Shown one piece after another: positions 1 to 10,679 of a stretch of 64,000 nt of DNA (its first letter is position 1; every line of letters begins with the position of its first letter). Under the pieces are notes generated by a model. The model was not told the origin of the DNA. It saw nothing but the letters and a program-made list of their open reading frames with translations, and made no database searches. This DNA comes from Bacteriovoracaceae bacterium (lineage in GTDB: Bacteria > Bdellovibrionota > Bacteriovoracia > Bacteriovoracales > Bacteriovoracaceae): contig CANFVK010000002.1 of assembly GCA_947450475.1 (NCBI GenBank), positions 310,001-374,000 on the forward strand, read 5' to 3'. The position numbers and the translations under genes are program-made.

Positions 1-36
1 GAATGTTTTTTGTTAGTTCTTTGCTCAGCATATGAG

Positions 37-699
37 TTAAATGACATTTTCTTTATAGACGATAATCGCCATATAAAAACTTAGAAGGATAATTAGAATT
101 CCACAGGAGCGAGCAAAATTTATATAAATTTTTTCAGGGATTTTGTTTTTGTATTTAGCAACAACTCTTAGAAAAAGATAAAACCATAGGGCTGATCCAA
201 CAGCTAATCCAAAAGACAGCGATAAATAGTTTGTGTAGTTATAAGAAAACAAATTCCAAGATTTAATCACTGCCGCCAGTGCTGACATGGTCGCAACAAG
301 GGTCGGATTAGAAGAATAAATAAGGACTCCCATTAGAAAAAAGCCTGATGCTTTGGGCGTTTTTATTAAAGGGGCTTGGTTGTCCAAGAATTGTCCTCTC
401 TTGACCAGAAGCTCTTTGATTCCATAGCCTAATAGAAAAATAATTCCAATTATTTTTAGAAATAGAACAGTTTTATTAGAAAAATGAAAATATGAGAGTC
501 CCGTTAAAATAATCATAAAGTAGACAAAATCCATTAATGATCCACCAAGGGCAATTGAAAAAGCTGAACGAAAATTATAGCGAAGAAGTGCATTGACTAC
601 CGATACATTTATCGGCCCGACCGGAATACAAATAATAAATCCCACTATGATACCAATCAATAAGGCAATAATCATCTCAGGAACCTCATTTACTAACAA
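37..699 (-). CDS. LysE/RhtB-family transporter-like membrane protein
   Basis: Multi-TM ORF with N-terminal 'GFIICIPVGPINVSVVNALLRYNFRSAFSIALGGSLMD', typical of LysE-type translocators. Confidence 0.75.
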   Translation of the reverse strand: MLVNEVPEMIIALLIGIIVGFIICIPVGPINVSVVNALLRYNFRSAFSIALGGSLMDFVYFMIILTGLSYFHFSNKTVLFLKIIGIIFLLGYGIKELLVKRGQFLDNQAPLIKTPKASGFFLMGVLIYSSNPTLVATMSALAAVIKSWNLFSYNYTNYLSLSFGLAVGSALWFYLFLRVVAKYKNKIPEKIYINFARSCGILIILLSFYMAIIVYKENVI

Positions 700-826
700 C
701 TAGCGCCTAAAATATCACTCTCCCATGGAGAATTCAACTCCCTAAAATCGTGATCTCTTGCCATTGCAAGAGACAAATGCAATAAAAACAAGTAAAGTAT
801 AGACTTTAATTTTTATAGGTACGGCC

Positions 827-2023
827 ATGAATAAGATTTTTGTCATAATCAGTTTGCTTCTTTTCATCTGCCTGCAAGCTAGTGCTGAAATTATCAAAGA
901 TATCAAAATAACAGGTAATACTAAAACAAAAGATTGGGCGTTACTTAGAAGAGTCAATATTCATGTCGGTGACAATCTCACAGCAGAGGAATTAAATGAT
1001 TTGCGTATTCGACTTTCTCAAAATGCACAATATATTTTAAAGTCAGTATCATTTGATCAAGGTATTCTTAAAATAGAAATTGAAGACAAGTGGTCAATTA
1101 TTCCAGTTCCACTTATTTCACAATCCGGCGAATACTACATTAGGGGATTTGGATTCTATGAAAATAATTTCTTGGGCCGTATGGATATTCTTATTCCGGC
1201 AGTTGCGTGGACCAATTCAGGAATAAATTATCTTCTGATTTATAACTCTGAAAACTTTTTTTCTTCCAATCTTGGTATTTCTTCACTGATTGTTCGTCTA
1301 AATACCCTTTCTCGCTTTTACCGTCACAAGGTAGAACTCACCCACTTCGAATCACGTGCAACTGCGTTTGAAATTACTCCTAATTATTTTTATAAAAATA
1401 TGGTTTTTAAAACCGGTCCCATTTTTTTTAAGAAAGAAGTCTTCTTTAATGATTCCAAAAATGGGGAGTTGTTCGAAGGAGCTGGATTGCGCTCTAGATT
1501 CAACATAAAGGTATATGAACAACTCGATACATTGTTCAAGGGATTTTTTGTTACCGCAAATGCCTATATTCTAAAACCTAAAAGCTATGATGGAACTTAT
1601 TTTCATGGCAAAGTTGAATTCAATTCAAGCTATCCCATTTTCAACGAACATTTTATCAATTTCTCTGAGTATCTAGGGATCGCATCTGCTAAAACTTTAT
1701 TCTACAATTTTTCCGAAGGAGCCCATGAAGGTTTTCGCGGTTATGATGGAGAATCAATTCACATGCAGCGATATGCCGCTTCGATGCTTCAGTATCAACA
1801 TCATGTGTGGGACCGACTCTTTGCCGTGGCATTTTTTGAAAATACCCGTTCGGTTTTGGTCAATCCAATTTATTCAGGCGCCCACTTAAATGAAAATACA
1901 ATTGGTGGCGGATTAAGATATTATCTGAAAAAAGTAACTATTCCAGGTATCAACGTGGAGTATGGCTACAACATCCAGGATAAATCCTCACACATTCATT
2001 TTAATGTTGGATTAAAGCTTTAA
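827..2023 (+). CDS. Outer-membrane protein with POTRA-like N-terminus and surface-antigen (BamA/TamA-like) barrel
   Basis: Signal peptide, then 'IIKDIKITGNTKTKDWALLRRVNIHVGDNLT' POTRA-like motif; beta-rich C-terminus. Confidence 0.7.
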   Translation: MNKIFVIISLLLFICLQASAEIIKDIKITGNTKTKDWALLRRVNIHVGDNLTAEELNDLRIRLSQNAQYILKSVSFDQGILKIEIEDKWSIIPVPLISQSGEYYIRGFGFYENNFLGRMDILIPAVAWTNSGINYLLIYNSENFFSSNLGISSLIVRLNTLSRFYRHKVELTHFESRATAFEITPNYFYKNMVFKTGPIFFKKEVFFNDSKNGELFEGAGLRSRFNIKVYEQLDTLFKGFFVTANAYILKPKSYDGTYFHGKVEFNSSYPIFNEHFINFSEYLGIASAKTLFYNFSEGAHEGFRGYDGESIHMQRYAASMLQYQHHVWDRLFAVAFFENTRSVLVNPIYSGAHLNENTIGGGLRYYLKKVTIPGINVEYGYNIQDKSSHIHFNVGLKL

Positions 2024-2027
2024 GTAA

Positions 2028-2465
2028 TTAAATCTCAATCGTGACAGTTGGATGGTCTTTATCAAAAATAAATTTAGCCTTATTCCAACTAGGTGGAAGA
2101 ATACAGCCCTTGCAATTTGAAAAACCATACTGTTCTGTTGGTATTCTGAAAAAGTTTTTGTCCAAATCTTGATTTAGATTAGCATCATGGTAAAGCTTGA
2201 TTGCATATTCCCCGCATGGAATATCTTTAAAAACATATTCCACTTTCTTATCTTTAATCGGGGAACGTCCCTTCTTGAACGCTGGAGGACCACCCTTTTT
2301 GGGTCTAAACGTTTCGGCATTATTATCAAGATCAAATTTTATTTGCCCTTCGTCACTATTGAGTCCTGTCACGATCATGGTAAAGTCCCCTCGACATTCA
2401 GCCTTAGGTTCTTGTGCCAACAAACTTAAAGAGAATATAGTTGATAAGACGATTCCAAACATCAT
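2028..2465 (-). CDS. DUF2141 family secreted protein
   Basis: Signal peptide plus 'GQIKFDLDNNAETF...YAIKLYHDANLNQDLDKNFFRIPTEQYGFSN'. Confidence 0.75.
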   Translation of the reverse strand: MMFGIVLSTIFSLSLLAQEPKAECRGDFTMIVTGLNSDEGQIKFDLDNNAETFRPKKGGPPAFKKGRSPIKDKKVEYVFKDIPCGEYAIKLYHDANLNQDLDKNFFRIPTEQYGFSNCKGCILPPSWNKAKFIFDKDHPTVTIEI

Positions 2466-4294
2466 AACTGCTCCAATTCCTTGTCAAATTTTTTATTTAT
2501 AAAATCTAATTTTTCATTGGCATTGGTAAGTTTTTCGAAAATTTCATCAATAACATGATTTAATTTGCCGACAGCATGAGTGTAATCGTTAAGCTTATTC
2601 AAGTCCGTGGCAATAGTAGCTTTCTCTAGCTCAATATTTATTCTATTGAGCAAACTCTCGTTCTTTGTTATTTCAGCTTCTAGCTTCGTAATATCTTCAA
2701 GCATTGGCTTTGTTAAACGCCCACGTTCCAATGATATTTCAGCTCGTCTTTGTTTAATTTCTTTTTCAGTAAGCTTTCTTTTGAACGTTTTATTTGGCTT
2801 AGTCTCTTCGCTTTCCCAACCAATTTTTTCTAGGAAATCATCATAAGTGCCATTAAAAAATTCGGCATTGCCATTGTGAAAAATGACTAACTTGGTAGCT
2901 AAATTCCTAAGCATAATCTCACTGTGAGTAACAATCACTACGGCCCCAGGAAAATTGCCTATCTCTTCCGTTAGTGACTCAATAGATTCCATATCTAAAT
3001 GGTTTGTAGGCTCATCGAGAAGCAATAAGTTTGCAGGCTTTGCTAATATTTTTCCCAGTAAAACCCGGGCACGCTCACCGCCGGAAAGGACTTTTATTTT
3101 TTTCTTTGCCAAATCACCTTCAAACATCATTGTGCCGCAAATATTACGAACACCTGAAATAGTGAGATCCGTATTTTCCGCCTGAATTTCTTCCGCGATG
3201 GTATTTTCCACGTTAAGTCTATTGATGTTGGTTTGGCCAAAATGCCCGAGATGTGCTGATGGATGAAAGCTCACCTTGCCCTCTATCGAATCAAGAGCTC
3301 CTCCAATCACATTTAAAAGTGTCGACTTTCCTTTTCCATTTTTACCGATGATAGCAATACGATCTTCGCGGTTTATGGGAAAACTTAGGTCGTGAAAGAG
3401 TGAGTTGTTTTTTTCGCCATCGTATGAAAAGGCTAAGTGCCTCACTTCGGCAATTTGTTTACCGGGACATTCAATAAAACGGAAATGAAATCCTAGATTA
3501 TCTAAATCGTTCAATTTATCCATTGAACTCATTTTTTGAAGTGCTTTCATTCGCGACTGAGCCTGTGCTGCCTTGCTGGCTTTAGCTTTAAATCTTTCGA
3601 CAAAAGCCTCCATCTCTTTTCGCTTTTTATCTAAATTTTCGCGGGTTTTTTCATACATTTCTTCTTCTTGCAAAATTTGTTCATAAAATTTTGCAGTATC
3701 ACCTTTTATTTTCTTTAAGCAATGACGATGAAGCCCCATGGTATGAGTCACCACATCATCCATAAATTCTCTGTCGTGGGTAATCAACATAATCTCACCC
3801 GCAAAGTTTTTTAAAAAAGACTTTAACCATCTCATCGACACGATATCTAAATAGTTGGTGGGCTCATCTAAAAGCAGAAGATTGGGTGACTGGAGTAAAA
3901 CCTTGGTCAGGTTAATCCGGATTTGATAACCACCTGAAAAACTCAATGGATTTTTTTGCATATCTTCATCAGAAAAACCCAATCCAAAAAGGATTTTTTC
4001 GGCCTCGTGTTCTAGAAAATCATCAGGATTAAGCACCTGAATGCATTCCTCTAAAACGGTAGGTTTAGTAAAGTGAATATGTTGTTCGAGAGCACCGAGT
4101 CTATATCCCTTAGGGATGGTTATTTCACCGGAATCAGCCGATAACTCTCCGAGAATTAGTTTAAAAAGGGTTGATTTTCCTGAACCATTGCGCCCAACAA
4201 GCCCCACTCTTTCGCGGCTTCCAAGTTGAAAACTGACTCGATCAAAGAGTTCTTGTCCCCCGAAATGTTTGGATAAATTTTTTGCTTGAATCAT
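2462..4294 (-). CDS. ABC-F family ATPase (duplicated ABC domains)
   Basis: Two Walker A motifs (GRNGSGKST, GKNGKGKST), two LSGG-like signatures, linker and C-terminal coiled coil. Confidence 0.93.
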   Translation of the reverse strand: MIQAKNLSKHFGGQELFDRVSFQLGSRERVGLVGRNGSGKSTLFKLILGELSADSGEITIPKGYRLGALEQHIHFTKPTVLEECIQVLNPDDFLEHEAEKILFGLGFSDEDMQKNPLSFSGGYQIRINLTKVLLQSPNLLLLDEPTNYLDIVSMRWLKSFLKNFAGEIMLITHDREFMDDVVTHTMGLHRHCLKKIKGDTAKFYEQILQEEEMYEKTRENLDKKRKEMEAFVERFKAKASKAAQAQSRMKALQKMSSMDKLNDLDNLGFHFRFIECPGKQIAEVRHLAFSYDGEKNNSLFHDLSFPINREDRIAIIGKNGKGKSTLLNVIGGALDSIEGKVSFHPSAHLGHFGQTNINRLNVENTIAEEIQAENTDLTISGVRNICGTMMFEGDLAKKKIKVLSGGERARVLLGKILAKPANLLLLDEPTNHLDMESIESLTEEIGNFPGAVVIVTHSEIMLRNLATKLVIFHNGNAEFFNGTYDDFLEKIGWESEETKPNKTFKRKLTEKEIKQRRAEISLERGRLTKPMLEDITKLEAEITKNESLLNRINIELEKATIATDLNKLNDYTHAVGKLNHVIDEIFEKLTNANEKLDFINKKFDKELEQL

Positions 4295-4381
4295 TGTTAT
4301 CTCGCTTAAGAAGCCATCTTATGCTAAAGTCTTGCGAAATTCATTATATATTTTGTTACTAAAAACCAAGGAATTGTCCCC

Positions 4382-6217
4382 ATGTCTAAGTCTTATAGTA
4401 AATTAAAAAACATCGCCGTTGTTGCTCACGTCGACCATGGTAAAACGACCCTTGTCGACTGTCTTTTAAGACAATCTGGAACTTTTGACGAACGTGAACA
4501 AGTTACTGATAGAGTAATGGATTCTGGCGAAATTGAAAAAGAGCGAGGAATTACCATTACGGCAAAAAACTGTGCTTTTGTATGGAAAGATACAAAAATT
4601 AATCTACTCGATACTCCTGGTCACGCCGATTTTGGTGGAGAAGTTGAACGATCGCTAATGATGGTCGATGGTATTTTATTATTAGTTGACGCTTCTGAAG
4701 GCCCACTACCTCAAACTCGATTTGTTTTGACTAAGGCGATGGAGCAAAGATTGAAAATTGCGGTTGTTATCAATAAAATTGATCGACCAGATGAACGCAT
4801 TGAAGAAGTCAAACACGACATTGAAGAGCTTTTCTTGGAATTAGCTTCTATGCTTAATATTGAAGATTTTGATCTCGATATCCCTATTGTCTACTCTTCT
4901 GCAAGAGCTGGTTGGGCGACTCATGATCCAAAAGTAATCAGAACTGACATTCACCCGATCCTTGATCTCATGGTTTCAGACTTCTTTCCACAACCAAGAG
5001 TTTCAACAGGAAGTGACCTACAACTTCTCGTCACAAATCTTTCCTACTCACCGTATTTAGGACCTCTAGCTATTGGTCGAATCCAAAGAGGCGCCATCAG
5101 AAAAGGCGGTAACTACACTCTGTGCGATGTGGATAAAAAAAATAAGTCTTACAAAATTTCAGCTATCCAGGAATTTTCGGCATTAGCTATTACTGAAGTT
5201 GATAATGCAGATGCTGGAGAAATTGTTATCGTCGCTGGAATTGATAATGCCAAAATTGGTGACACAATTGTTTCTACAACCAACATAGATCCACTTCCTC
5301 GTATTACGGTAGAACCTCCCACCGTAGGGGTACAAGTTTCTGTTTCTACTTCTCCACTCTCTGGACAAGAAGGAGATTATCTTACTTCAAGAAAATTGGA
5401 AGAATTTCTACAAGACTCAATTAAGACAAACGTTGCGCTTCAATATGAAGGAACAGATGACCCAAAAGTTTTTATCTTAAAAGGTCGTGGAGAACTTCAG
5501 CTTGCAATTGTTTTCGAACAACTAAGAAGAAAAGGGTTTGAACTTATGGTAGGTCGCCCACAAGTTCTTTTTCAAACTGCTGAAGACGGCACAAAAATGG
5601 AACCTTTTGAAAAAGTTGTTCTTGATATTCCCAATGATGCAACAGGTGCCATTACGGAAAGACTTTCGACCAGAAAAGGTATCATGGAAAATATGATGCC
5701 GCTTGGAGAAGATAGAACTCGTATGGTTTTCATCATACCTTCAAGAGGCCTTATTGGTTACCGTGGAATTTTCTTAACCGATACGAGAGGCGCAGGACTC
5801 ATGTCATCTGAATTTGTTGGTTACCGCCCTTTTACTGGCGAGATGCTCGGTAGACAAAATGGTGCCATCATTTCAGATAGAGCTGGAAAGATGACTCCCT
5901 ACGCACTTTTCAATCTACTTTCATCTGGAAAGCAATTCGTGAAGCCAGGTGAAATGGCCTACGAAGGAATGGTCATCGGTGAAGCAACACGACCAAACGA
6001 TATCGTGGTTAACTGTGTTCGTGAAAAACACTTAACTTCGGTTAGAACCGCAGGTAAAGATGAGCAACCAATACTTCCTCCTATCGTTAACAGAACTCTA
6101 GAATGGGCATTGGATTGGATTGACAATGATGAATGGGTTGAAATAACTCCTCAGTCGATACGAATTAGAAAAAAAGAGCTCGTAGGCAGTAAACGCTCAG
6201 TCATTAGAAAAGGGTAA
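4382..6217 (+). CDS. typA: Translational GTPase TypA/BipA
   Basis: 'KNIAVVAHVDHGKTTLVDCLLRQSGTF', full-length 611 aa with EF-G-like domains. Confidence 0.96.
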   Translation: MSKSYSKLKNIAVVAHVDHGKTTLVDCLLRQSGTFDEREQVTDRVMDSGEIEKERGITITAKNCAFVWKDTKINLLDTPGHADFGGEVERSLMMVDGILLLVDASEGPLPQTRFVLTKAMEQRLKIAVVINKIDRPDERIEEVKHDIEELFLELASMLNIEDFDLDIPIVYSSARAGWATHDPKVIRTDIHPILDLMVSDFFPQPRVSTGSDLQLLVTNLSYSPYLGPLAIGRIQRGAIRKGGNYTLCDVDKKNKSYKISAIQEFSALAITEVDNADAGEIVIVAGIDNAKIGDTIVSTTNIDPLPRITVEPPTVGVQVSVSTSPLSGQEGDYLTSRKLEEFLQDSIKTNVALQYEGTDDPKVFILKGRGELQLAIVFEQLRRKGFELMVGRPQVLFQTAEDGTKMEPFEKVVLDIPNDATGAITERLSTRKGIMENMMPLGEDRTRMVFIIPSRGLIGYRGIFLTDTRGAGLMSSEFVGYRPFTGEMLGRQNGAIISDRAGKMTPYALFNLLSSGKQFVKPGEMAYEGMVIGEATRPNDIVVNCVREKHLTSVRTAGKDEQPILPPIVNRTLEWALDWIDNDEWVEITPQSIRIRKKELVGSKRSVIRKG

Positions 6218-6222
6218 TTTAA

Positions 6223-6768
6223 ATGACCAAACTCATGACACTTATATTTTTTATTTTAACCTTTAATGCTTCTGCAACAACTTTTGACGGCGTTGTATTT
6301 AGTGACACCGTCAAAGTTGATGGAAAAGATTTAGTGCTAAATGGAATTGGAATTAGAAAAGCCACATTTTTAAAAATAAAAGTTTATTATGGAGGGCTAT
6401 ATCTTGAGAAAAAAACCAAAGACCCTTCGTTATTTTTAAACTCTACTTCACCTAAACAAATCATTATGCAATTTGTTCGTGAAGTAGATGCTAAAAAACT
6501 TCGGGATGGATTTATTGAAGGAATGGAAGCGGCAAATAAAAATCATGATAGTCTTAAGAGCTCACTTGATAAATTTAACGCCCAACTTACAGATGTCGTC
6601 AAAAATGATGTGATCACAATTACTTTCCATACAGACGGAGTGGTTGTTAATGTCAAAGGTAAAATTAGTGAAAAAATAATGGGTGCTGACTTTTCGAAGG
6701 CACTTCTCAATATTTGGTTTACTAACCCTCGGGATGAAAATCTCAAACTAGGATTACTGGGGCAATAA
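6223..6768 (+). CDS. Chalcone isomerase-like family protein, secreted
   Basis: 'DGVVFSDTVKVDGKDLVLNGIGIRKATFLKIKVYYGGLYL' with signal peptide. Confidence 0.75.
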   Translation: MTKLMTLIFFILTFNASATTFDGVVFSDTVKVDGKDLVLNGIGIRKATFLKIKVYYGGLYLEKKTKDPSLFLNSTSPKQIIMQFVREVDAKKLRDGFIEGMEAANKNHDSLKSSLDKFNAQLTDVVKNDVITITFHTDGVVVNVKGKISEKIMGADFSKALLNIWFTNPRDENLKLGLLGQ

Positions 6769-6880
6769 GTTTCAACAGGTTAGAGGGTACTCGACCAGCA
6801 GACGCGGTTTAACTCCTCTTAAATTGCATCTGCTCATTTATTGATTATAATAAAACAGAACGCTGCTGAGGAAGGATTTT

Positions 6881-7561
6881 ATGGAACGTAAGATGCATGT
6901 GACGATCGTCGATGACATGATCGACAATCTTAAAACTTATAATGAGATGCTTTCGGAAACTTTTAATTTAGAACTTATTCAAAATCCGTTAAACCTTCTA
7001 GATTTTCTTTCTAAGAATGAAACTGACTTAGTTCTTCTTGATCTTCATATGCCTGAAATAAATGGTTTTGATCTATACTTAAAATTCAAAGATACTTATA
7101 CAGAACTTCCCGTCATTTTTTTAAGTGGAGACCCATCAGAAGAGTCAGTGATCCAAGGTTTGAACCTAGGTGCAGATGATTTTATCGTAAAGCCTGTTCC
7201 CTTAAGAGAACTCATTGCACGCATTCAAAATAAAATCTCGTTTAAACCAACCAGTAGTACCGGCGTTGAAGAAACGCTTACGATCGATGGTTTTAAGCTT
7301 TATTGCGATATGCAAATGGCCGAAATCAATCAAACCAAAATTCAATTAACACCAATTGAATTTAAAATCATTTATCTTTTGGCAAAAAATCCCAATAAAG
7401 TTTTTAGCAGAGATTATATAACAAATTTATTATGGCCAAATGTTCATGTACAAAATCAAAACATCGACACGCACTTATCTAATCTAAGAAAAAAACTTAT
7501 GCCTTTTTCTCGATATATCAAGACGATAAAATCACGAGGCTATATTCTAAGAATTGGATAA
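6881..7561 (+). CDS. OmpR-type response regulator (receiver plus winged helix)
   Basis: Receiver 'VDDMIDN...LVLLDLHMPEINGFDLY...KP' plus C-terminal trans_reg_C 'LTPIEFKIIYLLAKNPNKVFSRDYI'. Confidence 0.92.
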   Translation: MERKMHVTIVDDMIDNLKTYNEMLSETFNLELIQNPLNLLDFLSKNETDLVLLDLHMPEINGFDLYLKFKDTYTELPVIFLSGDPSEESVIQGLNLGADDFIVKPVPLRELIARIQNKISFKPTSSTGVEETLTIDGFKLYCDMQMAEINQTKIQLTPIEFKIIYLLAKNPNKVFSRDYITNLLWPNVHVQNQNIDTHLSNLRKKLMPFSRYIKTIKSRGYILRIG

Positions 7562-7569
7562 ATTACTCA

Positions 7570-8640
7570 CTAAAATGCCTTCTCAATTTCCTCAATAAGA
7601 TAATGTAACCCATTTTGCTTTTGAATTTTCTTCATGGGATTAGTGGAACCAATTTCTTCAAGTGAACTGAGAAAAACTTGATCGTTTAATTCTTTTTCCT
7701 CAATAATAATTGATCCTAATTTTTTGTGAGCTTCTAGGGCATTAAAGAACTGCTCATTTTTTTGAGCAATTTTTAGAGGTATAAAAATTGATTTCTTTCC
7801 AACGGCGATTAATTCACAAACAGTCCCAGCACCTGAGCGAGAAATAGTAACAGTGGCCAACTTGAAAAGATCAATCATTTCTTTACCGACAAAAGCCAGC
7901 GGAATGTAATCAGGGTGCTTCAATTGAGAATACTCATTGATAAAGGACTTGCCCACTTGGTGAATGATTAGGTAACGACTAGTGAGCAGTTCAAAGTTTT
8001 TTTCGATTAGCTTATTAATTAATTGAGCGCCATTGCCCCCCCCTGTTATAAACATGATAGGCTTGGTTGATTCATTAATCTTACGACCATCAATAACGAC
8101 GGGATTAATCTCTTCAAAATAACATTCTTCTCTCAGGGGATACCCTGAAAAAAAAGTTTTATTTTCATCAAAAAACTTAAATGAATCTTCAAAACTAATA
8201 AAAACTTTATCTGCAAAAAATGAACATATTTTATTAGCGAGACCAACTCTCGATGTTTGCTCATGGATAAATACTTTTTTACCTTGCAATTTAGCAGCTA
8301 TAACAACAGGAACTGAGACAAATCCTCCAGAAGAAAAAACCAGAGAAGATCGTCTTTTAAATTTCCAAAGAACCTTAAACGCATCGATTAATCCCATAAA
8401 TACACGAGAGATATCTTTGATATTCTCCAAGGACAAATAGCGACGTAATTTCCCTGTGTGTATAGGATGATAGGTTAATTGATAGTCTTTTACTAATTCC
8501 CTTTCGATGCTGGCCATTCCTCCAACGTAATGAATGTCATATTCTTTTTGTGCATTAACTTTTTTGATAATGGTTAGAGCAGGCATTACGTGCCCTCCAC
8601 TTCCTCCACCAGTAAAAATGAGCGTTTTTGACATAATCAT
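7570..8640 (-). CDS. murG: UDP-N-acetylglucosamine--N-acetylmuramyl-(pentapeptide) pyrophosphoryl-undecaprenol N-acetylglucosamine transferase (MurG)
   Basis: 'FTGGGSGGHVMPALTII', 'HEQTSRVGLANK', 'SRSGAGTVCELIAVGKKSIFIPL'. Confidence 0.85.
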   Translation of the reverse strand: MIMSKTLIFTGGGSGGHVMPALTIIKKVNAQKEYDIHYVGGMASIERELVKDYQLTYHPIHTGKLRRYLSLENIKDISRVFMGLIDAFKVLWKFKRRSSLVFSSGGFVSVPVVIAAKLQGKKVFIHEQTSRVGLANKICSFFADKVFISFEDSFKFFDENKTFFSGYPLREECYFEEINPVVIDGRKINESTKPIMFITGGGNGAQLINKLIEKNFELLTSRYLIIHQVGKSFINEYSQLKHPDYIPLAFVGKEMIDLFKLATVTISRSGAGTVCELIAVGKKSIFIPLKIAQKNEQFFNALEAHKKLGSIIIEEKELNDQVFLSSLEEIGSTNPMKKIQKQNGLHYLIEEIEKAF

Positions 8641-8651
8641 CCTATGAATAA

Positions 8652-8679
8652 AAAAGGCACCTCGCCAGAGGTGCCTTTT
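8652..8679 (-). terminator. Intrinsic terminator downstream of the DEAD-box helicase gene
   Basis: Perfect 12-bp stem AAAAGGCACCTC-GCCA-GAGGTGCCTTTT between the helicase stop and the murG start. Confidence 0.85.
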
Positions 8680-8709
8680 ATTGTTAAGAACAATTATAAT
8701 AACTTTTTA

Positions 8710-10578
8710 TTAAGAGCGAAAAGATCTTTCTGAACGATCTGATCTTTCTGGTCTAGGAGCTCTGCTTTCCTGAGAGTAATGGCTCCCTCCACCGTAGCGA
8801 CCTCTAAAGCTAGGTCGACGATCACGGTCAGCTCCAGCTCCTCCATGATTTCCAGCTCGACTCATTGGTGCTGAGCGAGTTAATTCAAATCGAACATTGC
8901 GTTCATTAATAGTCGGACCATTTACCTTTAAAAGTGCATCCCCAAAATTCTCAGGAACTTCAAGGAAAGAAAAGGTTTCTTTCATATCAACATTTCTAAT
9001 CATACGTTCATCGACATTTACCATTCCTGCGATAGATCCCAACAGCGATTTCAAAGTCAGGCCATGATCTTTTCCAATATTGACAAAAAAGCGCATATTT
9101 CCACTATGGTTTGCGCGTCCCTGAGGAAGTTGATCGCGAGAGCTATTTCTAGAATCTGAACGATCCATTCTATTTTCTGTTCTTCTTTGTTCCGCAACAT
9201 CTAAAGATGGAGCTGAATCATAGCGAGAAATTTGCGATTTAAATAAATGATTGTACATAACTTTTAATAAATCCGACTTTTCTAAGCTTGCAAATTTCTC
9301 AGCAAAAACTTCATCAGTGTCAAGTTTATCTAAATTCTCAATTAAGCTATCAAACATTTTTAATTCTTTGCGAACAAGTACTTGCTTTAACTCTTTTGGA
9401 GTGGGAAGTACTGCTTGCACGATGCGAGCCTTGGTATTGTTCTCAACCATTCTTAATCTGTAACGTTCACTTGGTTCAATTAAAGAGATCGCAATCCCTT
9501 TCATTCCCGCTCGTCCAGTACGACCAATACGGTGAACGTATGATTCGATATCTTGAGGAAGGCCGTAGTTTATTACATGTGACAGGTTATCAACATCAAT
9601 CCCGCGAGCGGCAACATCAGTACAAACTAGCATGTTAATTTTTTTATTTTTAAAGTTTTTCATAGTGATATCGCGTTGCTGTTGCGACATATCCCCGTGA
9701 AGTGAGTCTGATGGGTAACCTCTAGCGTTTAATTCATCTGCTAACGTTTTAGCGTCCACTTTTGTTCTACAAAAAATCATTCCGTAATAATCTTCAAGTG
9801 AATCTAAAATACGGCATACAGCTTCACTCATCTGGTGCTGTCGAACTACGTAATGCTTTTGTTCAATTGACTCATTAGAAAGAGTTTTCTTTTGAATTTT
9901 TACGACCAGTGGATCTTTCAAGTAAGTCTTAATTAAGCTTAGAATTGGAGCTGGCATGGTTGCCGAAAACATCCACGTTTTTCTATTTTCACCTAAATTT
10001 GATAAAATCGTTTTTACGTCATCGATAAAACCCATATCAAGCATTTCATCTGCTTCATCGAGAACGGCAAATTTAGCATTATCCAAAATTAAAACACCGC
10101 GATCAATTAAATCAAGAACTCTACCTGGAGTTCCAACTACGATTTGAGGACGGTCTCTGCGCAAGCCTCTGATTTGGCCTTCAAGTGAAACTCCACCATA
10201 AACTGGTATTGTTTTAATTCTTTCATATATGGAAAATTTTTTAATCTCATCATTGATTTGGTTGGCGAGTTCTCTTGTAGGGGTCAGGATCAGGGCCTGA
10301 ACATCTCTAGCTGAAGGATCAATCTTGTTGAGAAGAGGAAGAACAAAAGCTGCTGTTTTCCCTGTGCCGGTTTGTGCCTGCCCGACAAAATCAATGTCAG
10401 TTGTAGCGAGTGCAGGTATGGCTTGTTGTTGAATTTCTGTTGGGTCTACGTACCCTCTTTCCGTTATTGCTTTAAGCAATGACTCTCGTAGTGGCAATTC
10501 TTGAAATGTCACTTTTGACTCCGTAAATGTTGGTCTCACCTCGCAATTTGCTTTAAATGTGAAAAAAAACCGCAACAT
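8710..10578 (-). CDS. DEAD-box ATP-dependent RNA helicase (DeaD/CsdA-like, DbpA-type RNA-binding domain, RG-rich tail)
   Basis: 'GQAQTGTGKTAAFVLP', 'DEADEMLDMGF', 'SATMP', 'HRIGRTGRAG'; C-terminal 'MRFFVNIGKDHGLTLKSLLGSIAGMV'. Confidence 0.94.
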   Translation of the reverse strand: MLRFFFTFKANCEVRPTFTESKVTFQELPLRESLLKAITERGYVDPTEIQQQAIPALATTDIDFVGQAQTGTGKTAAFVLPLLNKIDPSARDVQALILTPTRELANQINDEIKKFSIYERIKTIPVYGGVSLEGQIRGLRRDRPQIVVGTPGRVLDLIDRGVLILDNAKFAVLDEADEMLDMGFIDDVKTILSNLGENRKTWMFSATMPAPILSLIKTYLKDPLVVKIQKKTLSNESIEQKHYVVRQHQMSEAVCRILDSLEDYYGMIFCRTKVDAKTLADELNARGYPSDSLHGDMSQQQRDITMKNFKNKKINMLVCTDVAARGIDVDNLSHVINYGLPQDIESYVHRIGRTGRAGMKGIAISLIEPSERYRLRMVENNTKARIVQAVLPTPKELKQVLVRKELKMFDSLIENLDKLDTDEVFAEKFASLEKSDLLKVMYNHLFKSQISRYDSAPSLDVAEQRRTENRMDRSDSRNSSRDQLPQGRANHSGNMRFFVNIGKDHGLTLKSLLGSIAGMVNVDERMIRNVDMKETFSFLEVPENFGDALLKVNGPTINERNVRFELTRSAPMSRAGNHGGAGADRDRRPSFRGRYGGGSHYSQESRAPRPERSDRSERSFRS

Positions 10579-10679
10579 TTAGGAAACAAAAAAAGCTTCA
10601 ACGAGGAAAGATTCGTTAATTTGTAAAACTCTTCTATCTCATTAGATTCAAGCTGACTAGTCCAGTGTGTAAAAATCAC

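Noticed and set aside
742-957. 71-aa minus-strand ORF
   Set aside because: Overlaps the start of the POTRA/surface-antigen gene; likely spurious.
2187-3185. Plus-strand ORFs opposite the DUF2141 and ABC-F genes (and similar shadow ORFs elsewhere, e.g. 9251..9638, 47848..48284, 54613..54963)
   Set aside because: Complementary-strand shadows of well-supported genes with no independent evidence.
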